DNA of 34,877 nt. Source: Paenibacillus koleovorans NBRC 103111 (lineage in GTDB: Bacteria; Bacillota; Bacilli; Paenibacillales; NBRC-103111). Shown here in pieces: positions 17,807-26,055 of the stretch; within the stretch, counting starts at the first letter, position 1; every line of letters begins with the position of its first letter. Under the pieces are notes generated by a model, which searched no databases, was not told where the DNA came from, and saw nothing but the letters and a program-made list of their open reading frames with translations. The position numbers and the translations under genes are program-made. The DNA is taken from the NCBI RefSeq assembly GCF_004000845.1, contig NZ_BIMA01000074.1, positions 1 through 34,877 of the forward strand, in the 5' to 3' direction.

Positions 17807-17820
17807 CGAACATATATTCG
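17807..17820 (+). promoter_or_regulatory. LexA/SOS-box-like site
   Basis: CGAACATATATTCG matches the Gram-positive LexA consensus CGAAC-N4-GTTCG at 9 of 10 defined positions. It lies upstream of the small membrane-anchored protein gene, argR and recN. recN is a recombinational repair gene, so SOS control is plausible, but a promoter overlapping this site is only weakly visible. Confidence 0.4.
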
Positions 17821-17963
17821 CAAAAAAGGCTGTTCAAACCGGCCATAAAATGGGATAATAGTTGGGCAAGCCCAATGAGCGACTTCTGCGTCTCGGCCGA
17901 TACAAGATGAACTGTGCAGGATTTCTAGATCGGGATCTAGAAAATACTATCGAGGTGATCGGA

Positions 17964-18416
17964 GTGGAGGCCAAAGATTCGTGGGTCGTCATTATGCTGC
18001 TGATCTTCGCCGCTGCATGGCTCTATTTTCGGTTGAAGCATCAGCAAGGGAACATGTCCATTTACCGCCAAGTGCCCCGGCATGACGAGATCGTGCTCGG
18101 TTCCGAGGAGGCGCTGGCGCTCGTCCAGGATGCAGGCTATGAATGGATCGCCGGCAAAGTGAAAATTCCGGTGACGGTCATTCTCGACAATGTCGCGACC
18201 GAGAGCCGTTTGTTCGCCGACGGTTTCGTCGAGAAGGGCAATGCCTGGTACGTCGTCAAGTTCGCCCGCGACCGCAAGCCGATCGACTTGACCGGCAGCG
18301 CGCTGCGAGAACATTTGCTCGTTTACAGCCTGCTTTATCCGGATGCCGCCGGGGTGCTGTATGTAGATGTAACGGCCGGCATGATCCGCACCGTACAATT
18401 CGAAGTCGATTTATAA
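17964..18416 (+). CDS. Conserved small membrane-anchored protein of unknown function
   Basis: The 150-aa protein has one N-terminal membrane helix (about residues 8-24, '[17 protein letters not shown]') and a mixed alpha/beta soluble domain with no motif I recognise. GTG 17964 is chosen because GAGGTGAT (17952-17959) lies just upstream; the frame is open back to 17862. It ends 14 bases before argR and is probably co-transcribed with argR and recN. Confidence 0.7.
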   Translation: MEAKDSWVVIMLLIFAAAWLYFRLKHQQGNMSIYRQVPRHDEIVLGSEEALALVQDAGYEWIAGKVKIPVTVILDNVATESRLFADGFVEKGNAWYVVKFARDRKPIDLTGSALREHLLVYSLLYPDAAGVLYVDVTAGMIRTVQFEVDL

Positions 18417-18430
18417 CTGGGGGAAAGCTT

Positions 18431-18889
18431 ATGAAGGCCCAACGCCATTTTAAAATTCGCGATATCATTACGAACCATATCATTGAAACGCAGGACGATC
18501 TGGTTAACCAGCTTCGCGCCGCAGGATATCATGTGACGCAAGCGACCGTGTCGCGCGACATGAAGGAGATGCATCTGATCAAGGTACCGACGGACGACGG
18601 ACGCTACAGGTATTCCATGCCGGCGGAGCAGCGGTTCAATCCGGTTGTGAAGCTGAAGCGGGCGCTGGCCGATCATTTCGTCCACATCGACTTTACGGAC
18701 AATCTGGTTGTGATGAAATGTTTGCCGGGGACGGCCAATACGATCGGGGCTCTGATCGACAGCTTGGAATGGAACGAGATTATGGGCACGATTTGCGGCG
18801 ACGATACGATTCTGATCATATGCCGAAGCAAGGAGCAGAGCGGGAGTGTTGTGGAACAGTTTCTCGCGATGCTAGGCAGCGGCAGCTAG
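18431..18889 (+). CDS. argR: Arginine repressor ArgR/AhrC
   Basis: This 152-aa protein has an N-terminal winged helix ('[20 protein letters not shown]' and '[17 protein letters not shown]') and a C-terminal hexamerisation and arginine-binding domain ending '[15 protein letters not shown]'; the Asp pair binds arginine. It represses arginine synthesis and activates catabolism genes. GGGGGAAAGCTT precedes ATG 18431. The position before recN is conserved in Bacillus (ahrC-recN). Confidence 0.95.
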   Translation: MKAQRHFKIRDIITNHIIETQDDLVNQLRAAGYHVTQATVSRDMKEMHLIKVPTDDGRYRYSMPAEQRFNPVVKLKRALADHFVHIDFTDNLVVMKCLPGTANTIGALIDSLEWNEIMGTICGDDTILIICRSKEQSGSVVEQFLAMLGSGS

Positions 18890-18902
18890 GAGGCGAACGA
18901 GC

Positions 18903-20612
18903 ATGCTGACGGAACTCTCGATTAGAAATTTGGCGGTCGTCGAAGCGGTCGCGATTGCGTTTCACAAAGGGTTTCACGTGTTGACCGGTGAAACGGGTGC
19001 GGGAAAATCGATCATCATCGATGCGCTTGGTCTGGTGGCCGGTGGCAGAGGCGCTTCCGATCTGGTGCGGTACGGCTGTGACAAGGCGGAGATCGAAGCC
19101 CAATTCGATGTACCGGCCGGCCATCCGGTATGGACGGTATTCGAGCGTTTCGGCATCGAAGCTTCGGCGGATGAGACGATCGTTATCCGCAGGGAAATCT
19201 CGGCCTCGGGCAAGAGCACGAGCCGCGTAAACGGCCAGTTGGTCAATCTAACGATGCTTCGCGAGGCCGGTGATTGTCTCGTCAACATCCACGGCCAGCA
19301 TGAGCACCAGTCGCTGCTGCGGCCGGAGGAGCATCTCGATTGGCTCGACCTGTACGACACCGAGCGTATCGGTCCGCTCAAGCGAGAATATGCCGAAGCC
19401 TATGACCAATACACCGAGCTCCGCAAGGAATGGAAGCAGCTCGAGGAGACGGGCAAAAAATCGCTGCAAATGGCCGATCTCTATCGGTTCCAGATCGACG
19501 AGATCAGTTCGGCGAATCTAAAGCTCGGCGAAGATGCATCGTTAGCGGAAGAAAAGCGCAAGCTAGCAAATGCCGAGAAATGCTATTCAAGCGCTGCCGA
19601 TGGCTACGATGCGCTCTATGGCAGCAACAAGGGCGGCCTGGCGACCGTCGGCAAGGCGATGCATCGGATAGAAGAGATTGTGAATATTGATCCCGCCGTG
19701 CTGAAGCCGATACTGGAGCAAATCCAAAGCGCTTATTACCAGCTGGAGGACGCTGCGTTCCAGCTGCGCGATTACCGAGACAACGTCGAATTCAATCCGG
19801 CCCGTCTGGACGAGATTGAGACGCGGCTCGATTTGCTCGCTTCATTCAGAAGAAAATACGGAGATTCCGTTGCCGATATATTGGCTTACTTGAAGACGAT
19901 TCGGGCGGAGATGGATGCGCTCGATAATAAGGAAGAGAAGCTCGTGCAAATTCAGGCGGCGATGCAGAAGCAGCACGAGCGTCTGCTCCGGCTTGGCGGG
20001 CAGCTGTCCGAGGCGAGATCCGCCGCAGCCGAACGGCTGGCGCGCGAGATCGAGCAGGAGCTCAAGCAATTGCATATGGAGCGCACCCGGTTCCAGGTGG
20101 CTCTCGAGCGGCTGGACGCCGGCAAGCTGACCCGCGAAGGACTGGATAAAGTCGAGTTCATGATCGCGGCGAATCCGGGCGAGCCGCTTCGTCCTCTGGC
20201 GAAGATCGCCTCCGGCGGGGAGCTGTCCCGCATCATGCTGGCGATGAAGGCGATTTTCTCCCGTTTGGACCGGATCCCGGTGCTCGTGTTCGACGAGGTC
20301 GATACCGGCGTTAGCGGACGGGCGGCTCAGGCGATCGCCGAGAAAATGTCGCTGCTGTCCCGCCATTGCCAAGTGTTCTCGATCACACATCTGCCTCAGG
20401 TGGCGTGTATGGCCGATGCGCATTTCCTTATTCATAAGACGATTGAAGGCGAACGTACATATACGCGAGTGACGGATCTGCAGGAAGCGGAGCGGGTGCG
20501 CGAGCTGGCGAGAATGCTGGGCGGCGTGGAAATTACGGAGACGACGCTGAGCCATGCCCGCGAAATGATCAAGCTGGCCGATGAAAAGAAAATGAGCGCC
20601 AGTCGAAGCTAA
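18903..20612 (+). CDS. recN: DNA repair protein RecN
   Basis: The 569-aa SMC-like ATPase acts early in double-strand break repair. The N-terminal Walker A is GETGAGKS (residues 29-36), followed by a long coiled-coil region (about 155-365), the ABC signature 'LAKIASGGELSRIMLAMK' and Walker B 'VLVFDEVDTGVSG'. AGGAGGCGAACGAGC precedes the ATG, 13 bases after argR. Length is normal (Bacillus 576). Confidence 0.96.
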   Translation: MLTELSIRNLAVVEAVAIAFHKGFHVLTGETGAGKSIIIDALGLVAGGRGASDLVRYGCDKAEIEAQFDVPAGHPVWTVFERFGIEASADETIVIRREISASGKSTSRVNGQLVNLTMLREAGDCLVNIHGQHEHQSLLRPEEHLDWLDLYDTERIGPLKREYAEAYDQYTELRKEWKQLEETGKKSLQMADLYRFQIDEISSANLKLGEDASLAEEKRKLANAEKCYSSAADGYDALYGSNKGGLATVGKAMHRIEEIVNIDPAVLKPILEQIQSAYYQLEDAAFQLRDYRDNVEFNPARLDEIETRLDLLASFRRKYGDSVADILAYLKTIRAEMDALDNKEEKLVQIQAAMQKQHERLLRLGGQLSEARSAAAERLAREIEQELKQLHMERTRFQVALERLDAGKLTREGLDKVEFMIAANPGEPLRPLAKIASGGELSRIMLAMKAIFSRLDRIPVLVFDEVDTGVSGRAAQAIAEKMSLLSRHCQVFSITHLPQVACMADAHFLIHKTIEGERTYTRVTDLQEAERVRELARMLGGVEITETTLSHAREMIKLADEKKMSASRS

Positions 20613-20722
20613 TTCAAGGAACTAAGGGATGATTTTCAGTTATAAAACGGTTTGGCCGGGGTTAACTTATAGTTACGCCAAAAGCATCTCAAGTCAGGCA
20701 GCCAAGGGGAGCGTGATCGAAG

Positions 20723-22048
20723 TTGGGTTCCGGCAAAACGAAACGAACCATCGGCCTTATGCTTGTCTTCATGGTCTGTTTAGGGTGTATCTCCACACCG
20801 TTTCAAAATTTTGCATCATTTCCTGATGAACTTCGGTTGTTTACCGGCCAGGACAAAGAGTTGCATCTCTCCATGCCGGTGCACGCTCAAGTAACGGTGA
20901 ATCCGGATATCGTGAAGGTGAACGGGAACGCCAGGCATTCCTTCCGGGTTGACCTGAACGAACCGATCTCGCTGCATTCGAATCAGAGCGGCGAAACCGA
21001 GATGAAGCTGAAGCTGTTCGGCGCCATCCCGCTCAAGACGGTGAAAGTGAATGTCGTGCCGGACCTGAAGGTCATTCCGGGCGGGCAGACGATCGGTGTG
21101 AAAATCAAATCCGACGGCATCATGGTGGTTGGCCATCATCTGGTGACGACGGCGGAGGACAACAAAGTGTCGCCGGGCGAAGCCGCCAAAGTGCAAGTGG
21201 GCGATCTAATCAAGAAAATCAACGACGTCACGATCAAGGATGTTTCCGAAGTTGCCGATTTGGTCAAAAAAGCAGGCGAGCAAAATCAACCGCTCCAGCT
21301 CTCGATCTTGCGAGGCGGGCAACCGATTACGCTGTCGATCCAACCTACTTACGATATTTATGATAAATCTTATCGATTGGGCTTATACATCCGCGATTCC
21401 GCGGCCGGCGTAGGGACGTTGACGTTCTACGCACCGGATCAAGGGGTGTATGGAGCGCTAGGTCATGTCATTACGGACATGGATACGCAGACGCCGATTC
21501 CGATTGGAGACGGTACGATCGTCCATTCGAACGTCACCTCCATCTCCAAGAGCCAGAACGGCGAGCCTGGCGAGAAACGAGCCAATTTTACGAATGACAG
21601 CAAGGTGCTGGGCAACATCGTGAAGAATACGCCGTTCGGCATTTTCGGGAAAATGTTCGCTCCGCCGGAGCACAGCTTGCATAAGGAGCCGATTCCGGTC
21701 GCTTTCGCCGAGGAAGTGAAGGAAGGGCCTGCCCAGATTTATACAGTCGTGCACGGGCAAAAGGTGGAGAAATACGATATTGAAGTCGTGCATGTAACCA
21801 AACAAGATTTCCCGGCGACCAAAGGGATGGTTATCAAAATTACCGATCCGCGGCTGTTGGAGAAAACGGGCGGGATCGTGCAAGGGATGAGCGGCAGTCC
21901 GATTATTCAGAACGGCAAAATGATCGGCGCGGTTACCCATGTGTTCGTCAATGACCCTTCGTCCGGCTACGGCTGCTTCATCGAATGGATGCTGCAGGAT
22001 GCGGGCATCGTACTGAAGCCGACTTACAATGATCTTAAGGCGAGCTAA
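20723..22048 (+). CDS. spoIVB: SpoIVB serine protease, sigma-K checkpoint signal
   Basis: This 441-aa protein has an N-terminal membrane anchor (about residues 9-28), a PDZ domain (about 110-200, 'VQVGDLIKKINDVTI') and a trypsin-like domain of the SpoIVB family. The catalytic His is in LGHVITD (His248) and the Ser in GMSGSP (Ser392). Secreted by the forespore, it cleaves SpoIVFA to release pro-sigma-K processing. TTG 20723 gives the family-typical N-terminus (GSGKTKRTIGLMLVFMVCL); the upstream site is GGGGAG. It precedes spo0A as in Bacillus. Confidence 0.95.
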   Translation: MGSGKTKRTIGLMLVFMVCLGCISTPFQNFASFPDELRLFTGQDKELHLSMPVHAQVTVNPDIVKVNGNARHSFRVDLNEPISLHSNQSGETEMKLKLFGAIPLKTVKVNVVPDLKVIPGGQTIGVKIKSDGIMVVGHHLVTTAEDNKVSPGEAAKVQVGDLIKKINDVTIKDVSEVADLVKKAGEQNQPLQLSILRGGQPITLSIQPTYDIYDKSYRLGLYIRDSAAGVGTLTFYAPDQGVYGALGHVITDMDTQTPIPIGDGTIVHSNVTSISKSQNGEPGEKRANFTNDSKVLGNIVKNTPFGIFGKMFAPPEHSLHKEPIPVAFAEEVKEGPAQIYTVVHGQKVEKYDIEVVHVTKQDFPATKGMVIKITDPRLLEKTGGIVQGMSGSPIIQNGKMIGAVTHVFVNDPSSGYGCFIEWMLQDAGIVLKPTYNDLKAS

Positions 22049-22069
22049 TCGTCCTTAAGATCTTTTTTC
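22031..22069 (+). terminator. spoIVB terminator
   Basis: A perfect 10-bp stem, GATCTTAAGG (22031-22040) with CCTTAAGATC (22053-22062), is followed by TTTTTT. The left arm lies inside the last codons of spoIVB. Confidence 0.92.
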
Positions 22070-22109
22070 TTTCCCTGGGGACATTAGCCTAGGCGTTTAT
22101 GAGGAGGTT

Positions 22110-22116
22110 TGTCGAA
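22110..22116 (+). promoter_or_regulatory. 0A box 1
   Basis: TGTCGAA, the exact Spo0A-phosphate recognition core, lies in the spo0A leader and is shared in a 12-bp repeat (TTGTCGAATGAT) with box 3. Confidence 0.75.
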
Positions 22117-22184
22117 TGATGATGGAACTTGAAATAAAATATTTATTATAAAATAAATGCACGAAAAAATAAACAAAAATAATT

Positions 22185-22191
22185 TTCGACA
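22185..22191 (-). promoter_or_regulatory. 0A box 2 (inverted)
   Basis: TTCGACA on the + strand, that is TGTCGAA on the minus strand. It lies just upstream of the sigma-H -35 element. Confidence 0.7.
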
Positions 22192-22220
22192 GAAGGAAAT
22201 TAAATTGGGTTGTCGAATGA
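22192..22220 (+). promoter_or_regulatory. Sigma-H promoter of spo0A with overlapping 0A box 3
   Basis: GAAGGAAAT (22192-22200) fits the sigma-H -35 consensus RNAGGAWWW. After an 11-base spacer, GTCGAATGA (22212-22220) fits RNNGAATWW except at one position. 0A box 3, TGTCGAA (22211-22217), overlaps the -10. The arrangement resembles the sporulation promoter Ps of Bacillus spo0A. Confidence 0.75.
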
Positions 22221-22273
22221 TTACTAAAGAAAGGGAAAAACCATATTGCCATTTGATTAAGGAGGACATGAAG

Positions 22274-23068
22274 TTGCAGAAAATCGAAGTATTATTGGCC
22301 GACGACAACCGCGAATTCACCAACCTACTTTCGGAATTTATTTCCGAGCAAGACGATATGGTTGTAGCCGGTGTAGCTTACAACGGAAATGAAGTGTTAA
22401 ATTATATGGAGCAGCACAAAAAGGCGCCCGATGTCCTGATCTTGGACATCATTATGCCGCACCTGGACGGCTTGGGCGTTCTGGAGAAGCTCCGCGAGAT
22501 GAACCTGCACCCGCAGCCTAAGATCATCATGCTGACCGCCTTCGGCCAAGAGAACATTACACAAAAAGCGGTGCAGCTCGGTGCCTCTTATTACATCTTG
22601 AAACCGTTTGACATGGACATCCTGACGAACCGCATCCGTCAGCTCGTCTCCAACCCGCAGACCGTCACGTCGACGCCGGCGGCTCGCACGAACGTCGTTC
22701 CGATTACGAAGGGCAAAAACCTGGACGCCAACATTACGACCATCATCCACGAAATCGGCGTGCCTGCTCATATTAAGGGCTACCAATACTTGCGCGAAGC
22801 GATCACGATGGTGTACAACAACATCGAAATTCTGGGCGCGATCACGAAGACGCTGTACCCGGCCATCGCCGACAAGTACAAGACGACGCCTAGCCGCGTC
22901 GAACGCGCCATCCGCCACGCGATCGAGGTCGCCTGGACGCGCGGCAACATCGACAGCATCTCGCACCTGTTCGGAAATACGATCAACATCAGCAAGTCGA
23001 AGCCGACCAATAGCGAGTTCATCGCGATGGTGGCGGACAAGCTGCGGATTGAGCATAAGGTGAGCTAA
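22274..23068 (+). CDS. spo0A: Sporulation master regulator Spo0A
   Basis: The 264-aa response regulator has an N-terminal receiver (about residues 3-125; DD near residue 10, phosphoacceptor Asp58 in [12 protein letters not shown]) and a C-terminal Spo0A effector domain with the conserved helix-turn-helix ('[21 protein letters not shown]'). Phosphorelay output binds 0A boxes and starts sporulation. TTG 22274 is preferred: AAGGAGG (22259-22265) gives 8-base spacing to it, while ATG 22268 would be only two bases away. The N-terminus [12 protein letters not shown] matches the family. Autoregulation is indicated by three 0A boxes upstream. Confidence 0.97.
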   Translation: MQKIEVLLADDNREFTNLLSEFISEQDDMVVAGVAYNGNEVLNYMEQHKKAPDVLILDIIMPHLDGLGVLEKLREMNLHPQPKIIMLTAFGQENITQKAVQLGASYYILKPFDMDILTNRIRQLVSNPQTVTSTPAARTNVVPITKGKNLDANITTIIHEIGVPAHIKGYQYLREAITMVYNNIEILGAITKTLYPAIADKYKTTPSRVERAIRHAIEVAWTRGNIDSISHLFGNTINISKSKPTNSEFIAMVADKLRIEHKVS

Positions 23069-23072
23069 TTGG

Positions 23073-23118
23073 AACACTCCTTTCTTTGGTGAAACGCCGG
23101 GGGAGGAGTGTTTTTCTT
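23073..23118 (+). terminator. spo0A terminator
   Basis: AACACTCCT (23073-23081) pairs perfectly with AGGAGTGTT (23104-23112), followed by a T-run to about 23118. Confidence 0.88.
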
Positions 23119-23137
23119 TGAAACTAGCAATGAATAT

Positions 23138-23166
23138 TTGACATGCTAATTAGGCTATGCTATTAT
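23138..23166 (+). promoter_or_regulatory. tRNA-Lys promoter
   Basis: Perfect TTGACA (23138-23143), a 17-base spacer and TATTAT (23161-23166), lying 14 bases before the tRNA. Confidence 0.85.
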
Positions 23167-23180
23167 AAAAAACGCAACGC

Positions 23181-23252
23181 GGGTCCGTAGCTCAATGGCA
23201 GAGCAACCGGCTCTTAACCGGTAGGTTGTGGGTTCGACCCCCTCCGGGCCTA
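23181..23252 (+). tRNA. tRNA-Lys (anticodon CTT)
   Basis: It folds as a cloverleaf: acceptor GGGTCCG with CGGGCCT (two wobbles), D-stem GCTC/GAGC, anticodon stem ACCGG/CCGGT around loop CTCTTAA (anticodon CTT at 23213-23215), and a T-arm with GTTCGA. The T-stem contains one T-T mismatch. CCA is not encoded. It has its own promoter and terminator and marks the start of the low-GC accessory region. Confidence 0.88.
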
Positions 23253-23336
23253 TAGAATTGCAAAGAAGTCTCGTCGATGATCAGTCGGCGGGGCTTTTTC
23301 TTTGCGTCTTTGTGGCAAGGCCGGTCGGGTGTGGGA

Positions 23337-23401
23337 CAAATAACGTTATCGCGTAGCGTTATTTGCCTGCAGATGCGAACTGTTCGACGAATAACGTTAT
23401 T
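23337..23401 (+). repeat. Palindromic ATAACGTTAT repeats
   Basis: CAAATAACG (23337-23345) and CGTTATTTG (23357-23365) form a perfect 9-bp inverted repeat. The self-complementary AATAACGTTATT (23390-23401) repeats the same core 25 bases later. Confidence 0.65.
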
Positions 23402-23878
23402 TGTTTTTAGCGGGCAGAGTAGCTGTAGCCGAAGTGAGCCTCATTTGCTCGCTTCCGTCGGTGAAGGGAGCCTGTGTAGCGATTCAGCGTGACTGTGGAG
23501 CCGCTTACTGAGCGGATCATGTCTTTGGACTCTGACAGGCATCGAGTCGCTTGGAGGGGCGTTACAGAAGGCGGAAGGACGTCTCATCTCTGCTCTTGCT
23601 TTCTCAATGGACAAGCTAACAGAGTAAACTGTTTTCTGCTGAATCAAAGCGAGTGACCCAAGTAATGTCCCCAAACATAAATAAGGCCCTTCCGTCCTCC
23701 TACTGGGAAGCAAAAGGGCTGAAAAGTTATCTAGAGAATTGTTTGCCTTTAGGACTGCCGTATGGGGATCGCGGTGCGGTGATGTAAGTGGGCTAGGGGA
23801 CCGTTTGAGGGCCAACCACCCACTTCCGCATAAGACAAGTATTTCTAATGGCAAGTGGAATAAATTAATCATTGCAAG

Positions 23879-23919
23879 GGAACGATTGTTCGTATTAAGA
23901 TTATAAGAACAAACGTTCG
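23879..23919 (+). promoter_or_regulatory. Two LexA/SOS boxes upstream of the Y-family polymerase operon
   Basis: GGAACGATTGTTCG (23879-23892) and AGAACAAACGTTCG (23906-23919) each match CGAAC-N4-GTTCG at 9 of 10 positions. They are 27 bases apart centre to centre, directly before the 50-aa gene at 23934. Chromosomal and phage uvrX/yqjW-type polymerases in Bacillus are LexA-regulated, which fits the gene content. Possible -35 (TTGCAA, 23872-23877) and AT-rich -10 sequences lie beside and between the boxes. Confidence 0.75.
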
Positions 23920-23933
23920 CGATGAGGTGGACC

Positions 23934-24086
23934 ATGAACATTGGAAAATATGTTGGTCGAGTGGTCGAGATTATTTACCAGGACGGAACAAGCTTGATTG
24001 TTTTCGACATTGATGAGCAAGAGCCACGTTTTCTAGCAGCCGGCAATATATTGGCACATAAGTTGGTGAGTCGAAATGTCTCGTGA
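23934..24086 (+). CDS. Small protein (50 aa) leading the SOS polymerase operon
   Basis: The ORF encodes MNIGKYVGRVVEIIYQDG... and ends ...LVSRNVS, overlapping the polymerase start by 11 bases (24076-24086), so translation is probably coupled. GAGGTGG (23924-23930) is its ribosome-binding site. The 'GRVVEIIYQD' opening resembles short WYL-like/SH3-like proteins often encoded beside Y-family polymerases in Bacillales; I cannot assign it further. Confidence 0.65.
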   Translation: MNIGKYVGRVVEIIYQDGTSLIVFDIDEQEPRFLAAGNILAHKLVSRNVS

Positions 24087-25335
24087 TCGAACGATATTTC
24101 TTGTGGATGGACAATCATTTTACGCCAGCATCGAAAAGGCAGCCCGTCCCGACCTGGAGAACAAGCCAGTGGCAGTCGGAGATCCAGAACGACGAAGTGG
24201 TATTGTGCTGGCTGCTTGTCCAATTGCAAAAGCACGAGGCGTAACCACGGCAGAGCGAGTAGGTCAATCGTTGGCGAAGTGTCCCGATCTGGTTGTGATA
24301 CGCCCGAGGATGCAGACGTATATCGCGGTCTCCCTACTGATAACGGAAATATTTGAGTCAATTACGGACCAGGTAGAGCCATATTCGATCGATGAGCAGT
24401 TTTTGGATGTTACCGGATCTATGGCGCTGTTCGGTACCCCAGAGGAGATAGCACGAAGGGTACAGACACAGATTAAGTTATCGACAGGCGTATTGTCGCG
24501 AGTCGGCATTGGACCAACGAAGATCCTTGCTAAAACGGCCACGGACAACTTCGCAAAAAAGCGTCCTGATGGGATTTTTAAATTGAATTACGACAATATT
24601 GCAACCGACTTGTGGCCTTTACCGGTGCATCAAATGTTTATGGTCGCCAACCGAATGACTCGACATTTTTTGAGGATGGGACTCAATACCATTGGAGACA
24701 TTGCGCGACTGGAGTTGGGTGAATTTAAGCGGCGCATGCGGAAAGAAATGGGGAAACAATCGGATATTCAAGCAGAATATTATTGGCAAATAGCCAGAGG
24801 TATTGATCCAAGTCCCGTAGTATCCGGGATACGTGGGGCGATTAAATCCGTAAGTCATGGCAAAGCTCTTAAAACGGGTGTTTATCGGAAGCTCGAGGAC
24901 ATCGAGCTAGTGCTTTTAGAGCTCGTTATTGAGGTATGTCGTCGTGCGAGGCGGCTTGGGTATCAAGGAAGAGTCGTGTCAATTGGAGCGGTCGAATCGG
25001 ATGGGGAGAAGGCGTCTTCATTTAGTCGTCAAACGACCCTCGATCAACCTACATCGTTAACACACGAGGTGTTCAGAGCCGCTCAGAAACTCCTAGTGAC
25101 ACATTGGCAAGGAGTTCCGGTTAATCGATTGTTTGTTGATCTTTCACAGCTCTCGAGTGATGACATAATTCAGCTAACAATGTTTGATGATCGAGATATT
25201 GCCTATCGTAAAGAAAGAGTAATCGATCAGATAAAAGATCGTTTTGGTAGCGAAGCCATTTTAAGAGCGTCCTCACTTAAGTCATCAGGGGTAGCCCGAG
25301 AACGGGCAGGACAGATTGGAGGTCACTATAAATGA
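24076..25335 (+). CDS. Y-family DNA polymerase (UvrX/YqjW-like, SOS-induced)
   Basis: The 419-aa error-prone translesion polymerase has catalytic metal ligands in IFLVDGQSFYASIE (Asp11) and YSIDEQFLDVTG (Asp106, Glu107), followed by thumb and little-finger regions ('GIGPTKILAKTATDNFAK', 'HGKALKTG'). The sequence resembles the UvrX/YqjW group rather than DinB. There is no C-terminal beta-clamp tail that I can recognise with confidence. It overlaps genes on both sides, and LexA-like boxes lie upstream, consistent with DNA-damage induction. Confidence 0.9.
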   Translation: MSRDRTIFLVDGQSFYASIEKAARPDLENKPVAVGDPERRSGIVLAACPIAKARGVTTAERVGQSLAKCPDLVVIRPRMQTYIAVSLLITEIFESITDQVEPYSIDEQFLDVTGSMALFGTPEEIARRVQTQIKLSTGVLSRVGIGPTKILAKTATDNFAKKRPDGIFKLNYDNIATDLWPLPVHQMFMVANRMTRHFLRMGLNTIGDIARLELGEFKRRMRKEMGKQSDIQAEYYWQIARGIDPSPVVSGIRGAIKSVSHGKALKTGVYRKLEDIELVLLELVIEVCRRARRLGYQGRVVSIGAVESDGEKASSFSRQTTLDQPTSLTHEVFRAAQKLLVTHWQGVPVNRLFVDLSQLSSDDIIQLTMFDDRDIAYRKERVIDQIKDRFGSEAILRASSLKSSGVARERAGQIGGHYK

Positions 25336-25817
25336 GCAAGTTGGATGGAAACGAAAGGTGGAAATCTAAGATGCTTTTGACTGAGCACCAGGAGCAATAC
25401 GATCAACGAATAATGGACAAAACTTCTAGCATGCCTACTGAAGAGGAGTACCACATGATCCGTGATTACGTTCTCTTGCCTTATATGCTAACCATGGTAC
25501 AGAAAGGTGTGGATGAACTGCAGGGATCAACTGGGGTCCTTAAGAAGTTGCACCTCGTTACTAGCAAACTGGTGATGGACAGGATTAGTGAGGATATCTA
25601 TCACTTACGTCGAGAAATGAGCCGCAGGAACATCAAGGTGCTCCAGGATGACCAGGTCGATCTGGTGGTGTATTACAAATATATTTGCCGTGGTTACGAA
25701 AATAAAATGGGCTTTGTTCGAGAGGTTATGCGCTCCGAGATAAGCAAAAGGTTCACCGCCTATATCCAAGGCATTATTGAGCAATTGAAGGTCACGAAGG
25801 AGACGCGGAAGGATTGA
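25332..25817 (+). CDS. Polymerase-operon partner protein with YolD-like N-terminus
   Basis: This 161-aa, charged, mostly helical protein overlaps the polymerase stop by ATGA, so it is translationally coupled. Residues about 3-19 (KLDGNERWKSKMLLTEH) resemble the opening of YolD-family proteins, which are encoded next to uvrX in Bacillus. The rest (about 35-155), with no membrane segment, is unlike YolD. It may regulate or load the polymerase; this is inference from context. Confidence 0.7.
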   Translation: MSKLDGNERWKSKMLLTEHQEQYDQRIMDKTSSMPTEEEYHMIRDYVLLPYMLTMVQKGVDELQGSTGVLKKLHLVTSKLVMDRISEDIYHLRREMSRRNIKVLQDDQVDLVVYYKYICRGYENKMGFVREVMRSEISKRFTAYIQGIIEQLKVTKETRKD

Positions 25818-26055
25818 GCTAGTAAGTGGGATATGCTTGGCATTAGTGAGAGGTCAGGGGCTAGCCGCCCTTACCTACTCGATCGGGCAAGATACTACGG
25901 TGGCACGGCAAATTCTGTGCGAAGCAAACTGCAGCACCGATGCTGAGTAAGCGACAATTGTACATTGAATTAGAAGGAAGTAAAATATTAGCACTATAAT
26001 TTTCCTTGGCAAAAAGGCTTGTGAGCCATCTTTATGTCTCTAATATCCTTGCTGC
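25818..26055 (+). other. Intergenic stretch with no recognised gene
   Basis: No ORF with a ribosome-binding site, RNA gene or clear terminator is visible here. The 9-mer GTAAGTGGG near 25824 also occurs near 23784, upstream of the polymerase operon; a match of this size may be chance. Confidence 0.4.

Larger units (their letters stand above)
23253..23933 (+). other. Gene-free interval after tRNA-Lys with terminator and palindromes
   Basis: This 680-base interval contains a G-U-rich terminator for the tRNA (GTCTCGTCGA at 23268-23277 with TCGGCGGGGC at 23285-23294, then TTTTT), a set of ATAACGTTAT palindromes (23337-23401) and two LexA-like boxes near its end. A 166-codon open frame on the minus strand (23441-23941) shows no ribosome-binding site or recognisable protein pattern, so I do not call it. 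The remaining sequence (about 23405-23870) shows nothing else that I can support. Confidence 0.6.

Noticed and set aside
23376-23386. CGAACTGTTCG as a third LexA box
   Set aside because: The half-sites are one base apart instead of four, so the symmetry does not fit LexA.
23441-23941. A 166-codon minus-strand frame between the tRNA and the polymerase operon
   Set aside because: It crosses the LexA boxes and the start of the 50-aa gene, has no ribosome-binding site, and its sequence has no membrane, domain or repeat pattern typical of a protein.
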